DNA of 64,000 bases, taken from positions 85,330,447 through 85,394,446 of the forward strand of contig NC_134707.1 in assembly GCF_043290135.1 (NCBI RefSeq), given 5' to 3'. Position 1 is the stretch's first letter, and each line of letters begins with the position of its first letter. Made by a program: the position numbers and the translations under genes. The notes beneath the pieces are model-generated. The model was not told where the DNA came from, did no database searches, and was given only the letters and a program-made list of their open reading frames with translations. This DNA comes from Rhipicephalus microplus. Its lineage: Eukaryota; Arthropoda; Arachnida; Ixodida; Ixodidae. Positions 46,935 through 59,700 of this stretch are shown piece by piece.

Positions 46935-48565
46935 AATATGAGCGGAGTTACATAGATTTCTCGCGCGCTGCAATCACTTTCTGTCTTCTCTCATCCAGAC
47001 GAGAGCGCTGCAAGTAGAAGCACGAAGGGATGGCATGGGGAAAGAAAACACGTCACGCGCACCTCGTGACCTTGAGAATTTTTTCTCGTTTTTTTATTTC
47101 TTGGTTTTCGCAGCTCTTTGTTGCGATCACGCGTGCAGGCGTCGACTTGTCACTGCTTCCCGTGGCGGCCCTGCAGCAACGGCCGAGCGCGGCACACTTA
47201 AATCAGCCAATGGCTAATGCAATGACCGTGATGAGTAATTTTTGAGCTTTTACCGTCATTTGTGTAAGGAAAAAAAGGCAATTTTCAGCTACCATAAAAA
47301 TTTATGGTGAATTCCAGGCCACGTGCTGAGGTTTAATAGTTGGCTCGCGTGTTCCCGTGAGCCTCGACTACGGACCAGCAGTGTTTTTTTACTAGACTTA
47401 TATATAGTTGCAGGACCCATTGAGGGACTTATGATTCATCGTTCTTGTACATTATTGACGTTAATTTTCCCACCACCTGGATGCGTCGTTTATGAACCAG
47501 TTAAGACGAGTCAACTATTTGTTTCATGTATATGCTTCTGAGATAAATGTTTTTAATTCATTCAAGATTGAACTGGAAAGATTGTAAATATCACCTGGTT
47601 CTGCTTATTTCGTTTAATCATAGCAATGAGCTGTTATTCTAATTATGGCATCTTCGACTGAGTTTCGCTCACACCACGGCGGTGGAAGGGAAGTTGCGTC
47701 AAATATCGCCCGAGTTTCTCGCCTGGCTATGAGACAGGCAAGCGTGTGAGCTACAAAACTCAAATGCGCGACTGTGGCATCGTCTGTAGGGAGAATCCAC
47801 TCAGCAGATGACAATTTTCACCGTCCTGTTTGTATTGGAAATTAATGCGCGAATGACAGAAAACCAAGCAATGAGAGACGCTTGCGTGACACTACGTGTC
47901 CATGGATGCGCGTCTGTTCTCCAGGCGGTGGTGCTGAATCAGTTTTCTGCTGTCTCGACGAGGGTTACGGTAGTTTTCGCATCGGATTTGGTGTCCAGTG
48001 ACATCCTGGCAGCTAACGTAGCTTTGTGCGAGCACGACCGGAGGATGTAAGCTCACGCAACTTTTCTCTGCCGTCCGACAGTGTTCTGCGATAGCGGCAG
48101 CTGTAAATTACGCCGGCACTTGTGAAAGGTCACCGCGACGTATGCAGAGCTTGCACGGGCCGATAAGATTGCACCACACTCCACCGTTCGTCGCCACAGC
48201 GGCGTGGTGGCGTGCACTCGTGTCGAGGCCAGCCCGGCCGAACGTGCGACACCGCACGCGTGCACGGTACCCAAATGAACGCATGGCGCCGCTCGAGCAC
48301 AGAAAAAAAAACAGCCGAAGGTGCCCTTATTTAGATGCACACGCTTGTCTATGTAAGTCCATGATAAGACTTGCTACACTTGAGAGCTTATAAACTAAAG
48401 CTTTAGAGGGCTCAAGAAATCCAAAGAGTTACCGTTGGCGGCGTCGACATAACACCAAGTGACGCAAGATATGTCATCGCATCGCCGTGACTTCACGTCG
48501 CTTGCTGTGTCGTAAAAAAATGACGTCCCCACGCGACATTCTCAGTTAGTCGAAGGCAGGCTAAT
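46935..48565. other. unassigned intron sequence
   Basis: No supported gene. Frames of 60-95 codons on both strands lack motifs. 48050-48310 is GC-richer. Confidence 0.4.
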
Positions 48566-48722
48566 CTCAGAGGCACTGCAAAACCACGTGAAGTGCCGAA
48601 CACTCCAAACACCTTAAACCTCAGAGGCAACGCAAAACCACGCGGAGTGCAGAACGCTGCTAACATCTCCGATCTCGGAGGTAATGCAAAGTCATGTGGA
48701 CTCCCGAACACTTCTAACGCCT
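48566..48722. repeat. 54-bp minisatellite, about 3 units
   Basis: Units start at 48566, 48620 and 48674. Each has CTCAGAGGCAMYGCAAAACC followed by ACG and CGAACRCT phrases. The third unit is the most diverged. Confidence 0.88.
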
Positions 48723-48986
48723 AATGCAGGGTCTTGTTAGACAAAGAAGAGCGGGGAATGCACAAGGAGGGTACTGGGTGGGATAGCCAGAATCAAACCA
48801 AAGATAATGAGCAACAGGAAAAGAAAACTATGGCTTCCACATTCAAGTACTCATAGGCAAGCGCCCCCTCATGACATCACACAACAATTTTCCATATCTT
48901 TCTACCTGGAACATATTTCCTTTCTAGGGCATTGAACAGGACGCAGATCTGGAGTCACTCATCGTTACTTCGACATATTTACGCAG

Positions 48987-49188
48987 GTACATGGACAAGA
49001 CAAAGTGAGTTACTCGGAGTTTCTGGAAAGGCTGAAGGTCATGGCCAGCGGGTTTCACTCGCACGGCATTGGTACGGGAGACAGAGTCCTAGTGCACGTG
49101 GAGAATGACATCGACAGTTTTGTAGCCGCCTGCAGTATTCCGCTCACTGGCGCCACACTGGTCACTTCGGACGTCACATTTAACGAAG
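48987..49188 (+). CDS. AMP-binding enzyme, coding exon 2
   Basis: Follows TTTACGCAG and ends GAAG before GTAAGT (phase 1). Encodes 67 residues: VHGQDKVSYSEFLERLKVMA, then GFHSHGIGTGDRVLVHVEND and SFVAACSIPLTGATLVTSDV. This is the classic N-domain run of ANL enzymes (TYxELxxxxxxxAxxLxxxGxxxGDxVxxxxxN and a loop ending in the xGAxxxxxNPxFxExE position). Here that position reads TSDVTFNEEEL across the next junction. The phases match exons 1 and 3 exactly, which is the best proof of the model. Confidence 0.9.
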
Positions 49189-50063
49189 GTAAGTCATGTG
49201 AAGTGCAGGCGGGTGGACAGTTCCTCGGATGATGCTGTCCAGTGGGTGCGCATTACTGGTGGATGGGGCTCGCACTTAGGATTCTGTTGGAAAGCCCATC
49301 ATAGGCGCTGTGAAAGGGGTACTCACAACATTTTGCGGCCGAAACCACCAACGGGATCGATTTCTGTATGCATGCGTATATCGTCTACAAATTATTAACA
49401 AAGCATTAGCTTGGAAGGTATTTTACATGAAGCTTACATTTCGAAGGTATTGAACTATCACTTTTGGTACTATCGTTGGATCCTCTGTCTTCATTTAGCT
49501 GAAATTTCAACTTGTCCTAATTAATCTAGTTCTGTATTTAAGATCAATTTTGCGCCATTTAAAATATTTGACAAAATATTTTTGTGGTCTTTTTCAAACG
49601 ATTTTTAAACCAGATGGCACTGAGTAATCAAAGCTAAGTTTATTTACTAATATTCGTTCCCTTTGGAGAAGTATAGCTTTTGAAATAAAGCGCGCGCGAT
49701 ATAGCAACCTAAATTGCGGTAACCAAACACTTTAAAAGGAATACCTCTGCATGTAGGTGTAAATACATGAATGGCCATATTTTTGAACCTAATTTCCACA
49801 CGCAGCCCGTCATCACACAGCTTTAAATACTAGTCGATCTCGTTCTTTTGAAATCTCCCTAAAGGTACGTTTGTCGACATATCGTTAAAACGTACTATTT
49901 AAGAAAACTAATGCCAATGCTCTTACATTTAGCTCATTCTGCCATTTCTTTAGCAAATGTATTTGTTTAGTTGCCTGTTTTGATGCGAAGTGTTTGTTTG
50001 CATTATCTCGTCTACGAACTAAAATTTCGTAAGTCTGATGAGGTCATATAGTTTTCATTTATT
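49189..50063. other. original intron 2 sequence, left part
   Basis: AT-rich with no recognised feature, up to the target site of the LINE at 50077. Confidence 0.5.
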
Positions 50064-50103
50064 TATTCATGAATTCTAGGGAAGACGAAGAAGTGTGTTT
50101 TGA

Positions 50104-52641
50104 ATAGGAGCTGCATAAATGCATAAATCTCTCTAACATCTCACCTGATCAAAATTATAGAGAGAGTTCTCAATAATAGAATAAAAGTTTGGATGGCTGA
50201 CAAGCTAATATTGAAACCATTTCAAATAGGTTTTCGTAGCGAATGCTCAATTTGGTGTGCTCATGCCGACTTAGAGAGCCGAATACAGCTTGCCCGAAAA
50301 AGACGACAATACGCGGTACTAGTAACACTAGACATAGCTAAAGCTTATGATAGCGTTGAGCACTCAATTTTATTGAATTCTTTACACGAATGTGACTTTC
50401 CGCGATATATTGTTGATTGGGTAGCAGAGTTTCTAAAATCGAGAGAATTTTATTGTGCAAAGGATGGATGTCACTCATCTAAATTCAAACAGCAACGTGG
50501 AGTACCTCAAGGGGCGGTCCTATCTCCGCTGTTATTCAATGTGTTGATGAGCTCAATTCCCATTGAACGAGATATCACTGTCTACATTTATGCAGACGAC
50601 ATTGCATTTTTCGTTGCAGACAGTGACATTTATTCTTTGCATCAAAAATTGCAAAAGTACATGTATTCTCTTGAAATTTGGCTGCATTCAATTTCATTGT
50701 CTCTAAACATCAGTAAAAGTGCGCTCCTGGTGTTCCCTATAGCAGATTCTATTCAAATTTCAGTACTTTATAATCAGGAACCGATTCCACAAGTAGAGTC
50801 TATAAAATATTTGGGCATTATTTATAACGAGAAACTTAACTGGAGCCCTCACATAGACTATAACGTGGCAAAGGCACAACGAGCTTCAGGCTTATTGCGA
50901 AGGTTGAGCAACAGAAAATATGGGTTACGTAGACACACCTTATTAATGATATATAAAATGTACATGCGCCCAATACTCGAATTTGGGTGTATATTATTTT
51001 CGGGTGGCCCTACGTACAAAATTAAACCGTTAGTTCTATTAGAGCGAGAAGCGTTACGGTTGTGTTTGCGACTCCCCAGGTATGTCGCTATTAATGTACT
51101 ATATCAGGAAGCTCGCATACCAACTATTCTTTGCCGATTCCGTATCTTAACAGTACAAACATACTTGAAATTTTACGGCTTATCAGCGAGACGGTCTGCA
51201 TATGCCTTTATTAGTGACCCCGACGCCTTCTTCCTCGCTCACTGGCCACGCTTTCGTACTCCCCAGATTATTTTTGTACAAAAGAAACTTGAAAGCATAA
51301 AGGTGGATATCAGATCGGTAATTGGAACCAAAGCATTAAATCACAATATTACGATAGAATGTGATGAAATTTTTCCCCCACTATCTAAGTTTCAATCTTC
51401 GAGTTACTTAAATGACAGGTTAGAAGACTACATAGCTCATGCGGAAATAAAGAACATAATAGCCACAGACGCTTCTGTGAATAAAGAAAAGGCAGCAGTA
51501 GGAATCGTCTCAGATTACCTCGGTTGGTCATTCTCGGTAAGACTACCAGACTTCACTCCGGTTTTCGAAGCTGAGCTCCTGGCTATTATTTTAGCGCTAC
51601 GAAAACTTCCTTCAAACGAAGAGAGTGCAATGATAATTACTGATTCTCTTTCGCTGTGTACTACTCTCACAGCTTCAGAACAATCAAGAGCTCTAGCGAC
51701 ATTACAAACATTAGTTCCACCTCATGTGAAGTTCCTGAAGTTAGTCTGGGTCCCGGGACACTGTGGCATACGGTTGAATGAAATAGCCGATTCACTATCT
51801 CGAGCCACACTTGATGGCCCTGTGATCTCGGTACTACCAGAATCGGAACACATAGTGTCGATCAGATATAGAAAATGGGCTATTTATACGGATATTATGG
51901 AAAATATTACTAAATATACGGACTATCAGCACCTAACATACCCCTGGAAACCTCAGTGGAGTCAATCTAAAAAGTTAGAAGTTATTTTAACCAAATTTCG
52001 ATGTCGTGTCCCTCCATTAAACCTTTACTTGCACAGAGCTGGTCTGGCGATATCCCCCCTGTGTCCATTCTGTGAAGAAACGGAAACAATAGAGCATTAC
52101 TTTATAACATGTAAAAACTATTCATTAATTAGGAAAAGACTTTTAATTGTTCCGTTTCAAGCAGTAGGTTTAAATTTAACTGCAGATAATGTTCTAAGTT
52201 TCGGTGCCTTTAGCTTGGGACATTGCCACAGGAGCGTATTCGATGCTGTATGCAATTTCATTCGAGAATCAAAGCGCATGTCATAATAATGCCTGCTTAA
52301 ATATATTTCTGAAGACACTTGTCTAATTTTGAATGAAATTTGCATATTCATTTGATTGTGACCGGGTGAGATAAGCTCGATTGTCTGGTCTACTCAAAAT
52401 TTCTGTCTTCCACTGTAGTATTACCTCACCTTTTCTCTTCTTGATTCAATCTTCAATTATTTGTTTAGTTTAATATTCCTTTTTAGTTAATTATTATTTT
52501 CTATTACATCATTAGTTTTTTCATTAAGGATAAACCTTTTAATATATCTCATATAGGATACTTCTAGATTTCATGGCCAATCCCCCATAGTGGGTATGTG
52601 CCAGTGCGAAGGGGCAACAACAACAACAACATAGGAGCTGC
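50104..52641 (+). mobile_element. 5'-truncated LINE nested in the leader of the 50077 element
   Basis: The body is 50115-52630 with an 11-bp TSD, ATAGGAGCTGC, at 50104-50114 and 52631-52641. It starts inside the RT (ISLTSHLIKIIERV) and ends in a (CAA)n tail (52614-52630). It is distinct in sequence from the other I-type copies. Confidence 0.9.
50127..52286 (+). pseudogene. LINE RT and RNase H fragment
   Basis: Open frame of about 720 codons (from the truncation point; first Met at 50193). RT: VTLDIAKAYDSVEHS, QQRGVPQGAVLSPLLF and IYADDIAFF. RNase H: ATDAS, EAELLAI, ITDSLS and GHCGIRLNEIADSLSRA, all four acidic positions present. It ends with CPFCEETETIEHYFITC. It lacks the endonuclease and ORF1, so it cannot move by itself. 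The unbroken frame suggests a recent insertion. Confidence 0.9.
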
Positions 52642-52713
52642 TTCTGCTAACTCCGGCGTATTTCAGTTGTAACTTAAGTCTGTTGATCAGTTTCCGCTGC
52701 TCCTTTGGAGGGG

Positions 52714-54099
52714 ATGGAAGTAGACCACCCCGGGCGCCTGCCGGCACCAGCGGCGTCAGCGGCGACCGCCTCCAGGAAGCGGATGGGACAAGCGAGCGAC
52801 AGCGATAGTGAAGATACTCATGCTTACTATCTCAGCAGTGAGGACTTCTCAGATGACGGTTTCCAACCTGTGCTGAGCCGCAAGGCGAAGAGAAGGAACA
52901 TCAGGACATCCTCATCCTCCACTATTCAAACTGTAAGTGAAGCGCCAAAATCGAACAATTATACCACCCTGTTTTTGCCTGCACTTCCTACCGTCAGCAT
53001 AAAACGCCTTAACAGACAGTCTGTGTCGAGGTCTCTGGAAACGCTCGTGCCAAATGAGATCACGGACATAAGAGTGAACGCCAGAAAGAATATACTGGCT
53101 GTGGACGTTTTGCACGCAAGTGCGTTGGGCGTTCTGCGCAGTGTAACTGACTTGGACGGCAACCAGGTGCGCTCTCATGTTCCCTTGGGATGTGATGTAG
53201 TAACCGGCGTGATCTACGACATTGATGTCGCTATTTCCAATAAGGACTTACAACTTCTTGTCAAGTCAACAACTGATACTCCAATTGTTGATGTCACCCG
53301 GCTAGGCAAGTCTCGCTGTGTGAAGATTGCGTTTAAGAGCACATCACTCCCCTCTCATGTGAAGGTGGGGTACTTCAGACATGCTGTGCGGCCTTTCATT
53401 CCAAAGCCTCTCCAGTGCCGTAAATGCATGAAACTTGGACATGTGAGCAGCGTCTGCGAGAATTCGGTGGTATGCCACCGCTGCGCCGAGCACCATGAAG
53501 CGGATAAGTGCGTCGCAACTGTCAAGAAATGCTCTAATTGCTATGGATCCCATGAAGCCACATCGAAGGACTGCCCGCGGATTCAGAAGGAAATTGCCAT
53601 CTTAAAGGAGATGGTGCGCGATTACTCATCTGATCGAGAAGCCGCAGCTAAAGTCAGAAGGCGTCGTTCACGTCGACGTCGGTCTTCGAGGACGCCCGCT
53701 ACCTCCTCGACACGTTTGCATGATCCCTCATCAGTACCACCTCCTTTGCCTCCCAGACCACATGCCGTGGGAAAGGCTGTAAAGGACAAAGCCAATGAGC
53801 ATACCCTAACTGCGACAGAGTGGCCTGCACTTCAAAGGGAAGCAGCATCAAGTGAACCGAAGGAGCTTCATGACGGCCAGTCCGCGCTCCCGGTTCGAGA
53901 TCTTTCCAACCAAGACAGGCAAGTGACTGCAAGCGTCCCGGTTCGAGATCTTTCCAACCAAGACAGACAAGTGGCTGCAATCGTGCAATCATTAATTGCC
54001 ATGATTCGCACGCTACTGAGCAGCATACAATCTCCGTCTGCTAAGAGTGCACTGCAAATACTGGATGCACTGAATCCAGTTCTTGCTAACTTCGTATAA
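52714..54099 (+). CDS. I-type LINE ORF1 (gag-like), intact, 461 aa
   Basis: Starts at ATG 52714 (MEVDHPGRL). Ser/Asp-rich N-terminus, a central domain (about residues 90-225) of the RRM/gag type, and three zinc knuckles: CRKCMKLGHVSSVC, CHRCAEHHEADKC and CSNCYGSHEATSKDC. An Arg-rich patch (RRRRSRRRRSSR) is followed by a Pro-rich linker and a 22-residue tandem repeat holding VRDLSNQDRQV twice (53890-53970). No stop inside. The role is RNA binding for retrotransposition. Confidence 0.88.
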   Translation: MEVDHPGRLPAPAASAATASRKRMGQASDSDSEDTHAYYLSSEDFSDDGFQPVLSRKAKRRNIRTSSSSTIQTVSEAPKSNNYTTLFLPALPTVSIKRLNRQSVSRSLETLVPNEITDIRVNARKNILAVDVLHASALGVLRSVTDLDGNQVRSHVPLGCDVVTGVIYDIDVAISNKDLQLLVKSTTDTPIVDVTRLGKSRCVKIAFKSTSLPSHVKVGYFRHAVRPFIPKPLQCRKCMKLGHVSSVCENSVVCHRCAEHHEADKCVATVKKCSNCYGSHEATSKDCPRIQKEIAILKEMVRDYSSDREAAAKVRRRRSRRRRSSRTPATSSTRLHDPSSVPPPLPPRPHAVGKAVKDKANEHTLTATEWPALQREAASSEPKELHDGQSALPVRDLSNQDRQVTASVPVRDLSNQDRQVAAIVQSLIAMIRTLLSSIQSPSAKSALQILDALNPVLANFV

Positions 54100-54104
54100 G
54101 CACA

Positions 54105-57100
54105 ATGGCTCAACAAAATCTCCACATCCGCACTGAAGTTAAAAGTGCGTCGATTTTTCAGTGAAATGCCAGAGGCATGAAGTCCCGTATCTCGGACTTT
54201 CGCCAATTTGTTCGGGCCAATCAATTCCCTATACTTGTCATATGTGAACCAAACGTATCAACGCCTTATAGATTGTCCGGTTATGAAGCTTTTTGTTCAG
54301 CCGCTTGCGAAGAACGAAGCAAAGTAATTGTTTACATTCGCACAGACTTGACTTATCTTTCGCACCCAATAAGTTCAAATGACGACAATCAGTACGTGTG
54401 TCTTCGTGTGAAGAAGAATGCAGTTTCGTTCACGCTTATTGGTGGATATATATTTCCGTCATCGCGATTTGACTGCGACAGATTAAAAGACATCCTAATG
54501 AGAACTGATGGGCCTTAGATCATCACCGGTGACTTCAACGCCCATCACATGCTTTGGGGGAGCACTAGGATGAATGCCTGGGGCCGGAACATTGTTACAT
54601 TCGCTTCCGATTACGACCTTTCCATCATGAACGATGGTACCCCCACATATCTGCGGGGTCTCACGTATGGCAGTTGCCTTGACCTGACATTGGTGTCACG
54701 GTGCTTCTCTCACAAAGTTAAATGGTTTTGCGATATTGAGACTCATGGGAGTGATCACATACCCACCTACGTGACGATCGATGGTATTATAAAAAATTTC
54801 TCTTCCGGTGTTGCAATTGGCACTGACTGGTCGATGTTTACATCGCGTGTTTAGAACGCTTGCCAAGAAGGCCTCGCCTGCAGCCTGGAAAATACCATAG
54901 TGGAAGCTATGCAAGCGTCCAAATGTAAATTACCATTTTCGTCTAAAGTAACACAGTTTGACATCGAACTGGCAAAATTACGAGCTATACGAAGGCGTGC
55001 TGAACGACGATACAGACGCACAAGATCAATTTACGATCTGAGGGAAACAAGGCGGCTCCACAAAAAGATTCAACGACGCATTTACAAACTGGAGAGCGAA
55101 CGCTGGAAAGCATTCTGCGAATCTCTAGACCCTCACAAACCGCTGTCATATATCTGGAGAACAGTTCGTGGTCTTCGCTCCTCTCCACAACAACGGCACC
55201 CTTTTAAAGCTTTGGCACTCCATCATCGAAAAACAGAACTCGAGGTGGCTGAAGAATTTCGCACGAGAGTTGCCGGGAATGTTATGAACGAGAGCATCGA
55301 CTCCGTGATCGTTCCTGAGACGCGAATACCAGAAATGGATATTCCGTTCACCATGGAAGAACTGGAAGGTGCGTTAGTCGCTTCTAAGCGCATGTCATCG
55401 CCAGGTCCTGATGGTATTACTTATAGTGCGTTGGGACACCTTGGACAAAAAGCTAGAAAAGAACTTTTAACATGCTTCAACAACTCCTGGCTCAGCGGCA
55501 GTGTTCCCCGAGAATGCAAAATTAGTCGACTAATACCACTTTTGAAATCGGGAAAATCACCATTGGACTTGACAGCGTATCGCCCTATTGCCCTCGCAAG
55601 CTGCCTCGGAAAAGTGATGGAAAGAATGGTTCTATTTCGTCTCGAGTGGTACTTGGAACGATACACCAAATACCCTTCTTGCATGGCAAGCTTTCGTCGG
55701 GGCCGCTCCTCCATTGACTGTGTCCTTGATTTATCGACATTTGTTCAACCAGAAAAAAGTCGCAAGCGCATATCAGTGGCACTCTTTCTTGACGTGAAGG
55801 GTGCATATGATAATGTAGCTCACGATGCCATCCTCACTTCTCTCGCAGCAATGGGCATTGGTGGACGAATGTTTCAATGGATAAAAGATTATATAACTGG
55901 CAGGGGTTTCTTTGTACAAACATATGAGGGTACAACTGCCCAACATTACACCTACTGCGGAGTGCCTCAGGGAGGTGTCTTAAGCCCCACATTGTTCAAT
56001 GTGGCCCTCATTGGTCTGGTGAAGGTTCTGCCAAAGTCGGTGTGCCTATCCATATACGCCGATGATATTTGCCTCTGGAGTGCTGCAGTTACTCGCCCTC
56101 AGGTGCGTGCACGAATACAGCAAGCAGCAACCCTCACAAGAGCCTACCTTCAGAAACAAGGCCTAAATATATCAACTGTGAAGTGCGCGTTGATGGCGTT
56201 TACACGCAAACCAATGACGCCATACCCTGTGTACATCAATGGGCAGAGTGTCAAATATGCACGGACGCATCGTTTCCTGGGCATAATAATCGACAGAAGT
56301 CTTTCGTGGAGCCCACATTGTGCGTTCTTGAAGAAGAGACTGCTATCTATTGTGCATATCATGAAATTCTTGTGCGGTAAAGCATGGGGAACTCCTGTGG
56401 CCTCCATGCTACAGCTGTACAGGGCCCTATTTTTGGGTCTATTGCGCTACAGCTTGCCGGTACTGACTAAAACTTGCAAATCGAATACTCATTCATTGGA
56501 GAGTTTGCAGGGTCAGGCACTGCGTATCTGCCTAGGACTGCCCCGATGCGCTTCTACTTACGCCACAATCATGCTTGCCAAAGACCATCCGGTCAGGACC
56601 TATATAGTTGTGGATTGCCTCAGAGCGCACATTCGAAATGCTAGCCGTGTCCCCGACCACCACTTGGCCCTTCTACCTTCCGGAAGACCACGTGCTACGT
56701 TTTCAGACGTGAGAGCCAAGCACCTAAACAGCATTCCATCAGGATATACGCCAGCTGCGAGAACGGCATGCCCTTTGTGGTGCCTCGACCAGCCGCAAGT
56801 ACGTCTAGAAATTCCGGGAATCAAAAAGAAAAGCAGTCACTCCAGAGTAGCATTGAAGCAAGCAACACTGCTATTATTACATGAGTTGTACTTAGACCAA
56901 ACGCAGATATACACTGATGGGTCTGTCTCATCCAGCAGCTCATCAGGTGCCGCTGTAATTCCGGCTGCAGAAATGACAATCTAGTTTAAGTTGTCGCATA
57001 TGACTACATCTACGGCATCAGAGCTTGCTGCTATAAGGGCTGCTTTACAATATCTCGTTCAAGAACGTCCAGGAAAATGGGTCATATTCTGTGATTCGAA

Positions 57101-57771
57101 AGCAGCGCTTCAGAGTTTGCAGTCTGCCATGCGTAGGAGGAGCCATGACCAACTGGTACAAGAAATAAGACATTGCCATCATGAAGCTCTAGCACGAGGG
57201 CATGATATTATATATCAATGGCTGCCTGGACATATCGGTATTACCGGAAATCAATTAGCCGATGATGCAGCCCGCTCAGCCCATGAAGAAACCCGTAGTC
57301 CCGATTCCTCTATCAAGGAATGATGCAGCAAGACAACTTTACCTGCTGGCTCGAGATCTCACACGCACGTTCTGGTCGTCTACCAGCTTCCAAAGGTGTC
57401 AATTTTATGAACTGGATCCTTCGCTTAAGCTAAAGCTACCATCACAACTTTCCCGCTCCGATGCGACACTGTTATGCCGTCTTTGGTTGGGTGTTGCATT
57501 CACAAAGGTGTACTCCTTTCGCATTGGTATGGCAGACACTCCTACATGCGACTACTGCGGAGATGAAGAGACCATCGAACACGTCCTGTGCAGCTGCGCT
57601 TGCTACGACACACAGCGATGCCAGCTACGGATGGTTTTGAATCGGCTTGACCCCGGACCATTTTGTGTGCAGAAGATACTAGGACCTTGGGCATCTGCCT
57701 CAGTTGCGCAGAAAGCAACTAAAGCACTGCTACTTTACCTTAAGTCAACCAACCTGAGCGACCGCCTGTAA
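54105..57771 (+). pseudogene. I-type LINE ORF2 with four nonsense codons and a frameshift
   Basis: Reads in one frame from ATG 54105 to about 57300, with stops only at TGA 54162, TAG 54516, TAG 54852 and TAG 56982. It then shifts frame near 57300 and ends at 57771. Endonuclease: NARGM, CEPN, ITGDFNAHHMLWGS and GSDHIPTY. RT: SSPGPDGI, LFLDVKGAYDNV, GVPQGGVLSPTLF and YADDICLW. RNase H: YTDGS, SELAAI, FCDSKAA and GHIGITGNQLADDAA. C-terminus: CDYCGDEETIEHVLCSC. Each stop could come from one G:C to A:T change in TGG or CAG. Confidence 0.88.
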
Positions 57772-57954
57772 ACTCTGTGTGCTCCCCGAGTGTGCTCGTG
57801 ATTGTGTGTACCTTCTCATCTTTCTGCAACCTCTTTTCTCCCCTTTATCCCTTCCCCAGTGCAGGGTAGCAAACCGGATGTGCGTCTGGTTAACCTCCCT
57901 GCCTTTCCTTGTATCTTTATCTCTCTCTCTCTCTCTCTCTCTATTCATGAATTC

Positions 57955-58041
57955 ATTCATTTAATAATTAGTGAAAGTGCTCTTGAGCATATTTCTAACA
58001 AAGACTGAACCATAGCATGATTCCTCTCTGTTGTTTCACAG
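57955..58041. other. intron 2 right end and acceptor
   Basis: Short original intron sequence ending in the pyrimidine-rich acceptor CTCTCTGTTGTTTCACAG. Confidence 0.7.
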
Positions 58042-58145
58042 AGGAACTTTTGGATCACACAAGAAGAACGGACGCGACTCACTTGCTCACAGGAAAAGCT
58101 TATGTCGACCTATTTGACAACTTATCAACGGTCGTAAATTTCAAG
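58042..58145 (+). CDS. AMP-binding enzyme, coding exon 3
   Basis: The first two bases complete a Glu codon begun in exon 2. It then encodes ELLDHTRRTDATHLLTGKAY and VDLFDNLSTVVNFK, ending at GTAATT in phase 0. The ELxxxLxxxxATHLLT pattern is typical of the second helix-strand unit of ANL enzymes. It is short (104 bp) but fits between exons 2 and 4 with both phases correct. Confidence 0.85.
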
Positions 58146-58622
58146 GTAATTGTCCTACTTTTTTGCCATATAGTCAAGCATCATAGTAGTTATCAAAGGG
58201 GTCATTTTTTCTGTATTCTATAGCTGCACACCACCGATACAAAAAATTGGTTTATTCATTTAGTTTATTATTTATTTACATATTTATTTATTCATTTATT
58301 TATTCGCATACACGGATACCCATGAGCACATAGGAAAGAGGGAAATTGCAGGCTGGCCGCTGCCACAACTTCTGCTTACTCTTTCCGGAGAACGGAAGAG
58401 ACAGGGTAAAGGAAAGCAGGAGAAGAGAAAAAGAGAAGAGTAAGTGAAGTAAACAAAACAAAATGGTGAAGACTTACGCGAGGAGAAATAAACACACACA
58501 AAAACTTCTATAAATGGGCTGCCAGGTCTTGGCTGCCAGCTCAACGAAAAAACAAGCAAAGTTAACTATCATTACCACACTGCAAGCAGCCTTTCAGAGC
58601 AAGGCATGTCTAGATGTAAGAG
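58146..58622. other. intron 3 sequence, no feature
   Basis: AT-rich with a TTTATTTA-rich run at 58255-58310, then a purine-rich stretch (58380-58460). No gene. Confidence 0.5.
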
Positions 58623-58889
58623 AATATTTTGCAACCAACCCCGCCGCGGTGGTCTAGTGGCTAAGGTACTCGGCTGCTGACCCGCACGTCGCGGGTTCGT
58701 ATCCCGGCTGCGGCGGCTGCATTTCCGATGGAGGCGGAAATGTTGTAGGCCCGTGTACTCAGGTTTGGGTGCACGTTAAAGAACCCCAGGTGGTCGAAAT
58801 TTCCGGAGCCCTCCACTACGGCGTCTTTCATAATTAAATGGTGGTTTTGGGACGTTAAACCCCACATATCAATCAATATTTTGCAACCA
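58623..58889 (+). mobile_element. Ruka-type SINE, complete, perfect 15-bp TSD
   Basis: The body is 58638-58874. A box TGGTCTAGTGG and B box GGGTTCGTATCCC in the tRNA-like head, then the body core and tail CACATATCAATC. The TSD AATATTTTGCAACCA is identical at 58623-58637 and 58875-58889. This is the best-preserved copy in the window. Confidence 0.96.
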
Positions 58890-59082
58890 CAGGTGCAACA
58901 AATATATCTCGTTTTTGATAACCGTTCGAACGTCCGAACGTATTGTTATCGAACTGCTTGAAAGAGAGAGAAAACATCAAGAAGCGCAATTTTCAGGCAA
59001 AGGGCTGAACAAAGCTTTTGGATGGCGCGGTTTTCATGTAGCTTTCAAAGCGGGTGATCCTGTGAACACGCGGGCGTTCTCT

Positions 59083-59700
<618 letters not shown>

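Larger units (their letters stand above)
50064..57954 (+). mobile_element. full-length I-clade LINE in intron 2, 13-bp TSD, split in its leader
   Basis: The body is 50077-57941 with TATTCATGAATTC at 50064-50076 and 57942-57954. The leader (50077-50114, 52631-52713) is interrupted by another LINE. ORF1 and ORF2 follow, then a 3' UTR and a (CT)n tail (57921-57941). Removing it leaves an intron of about 1 kb. Confidence 0.88.

Noticed and set aside
48566..48722. CRISPR-like array
   Set aside because: Three diverged units in direct tandem without unique spacers; eukaryotic minisatellite.
58638..58720. tRNA gene
   Set aside because: Same reason: SINE head with flanking 15-bp TSD.
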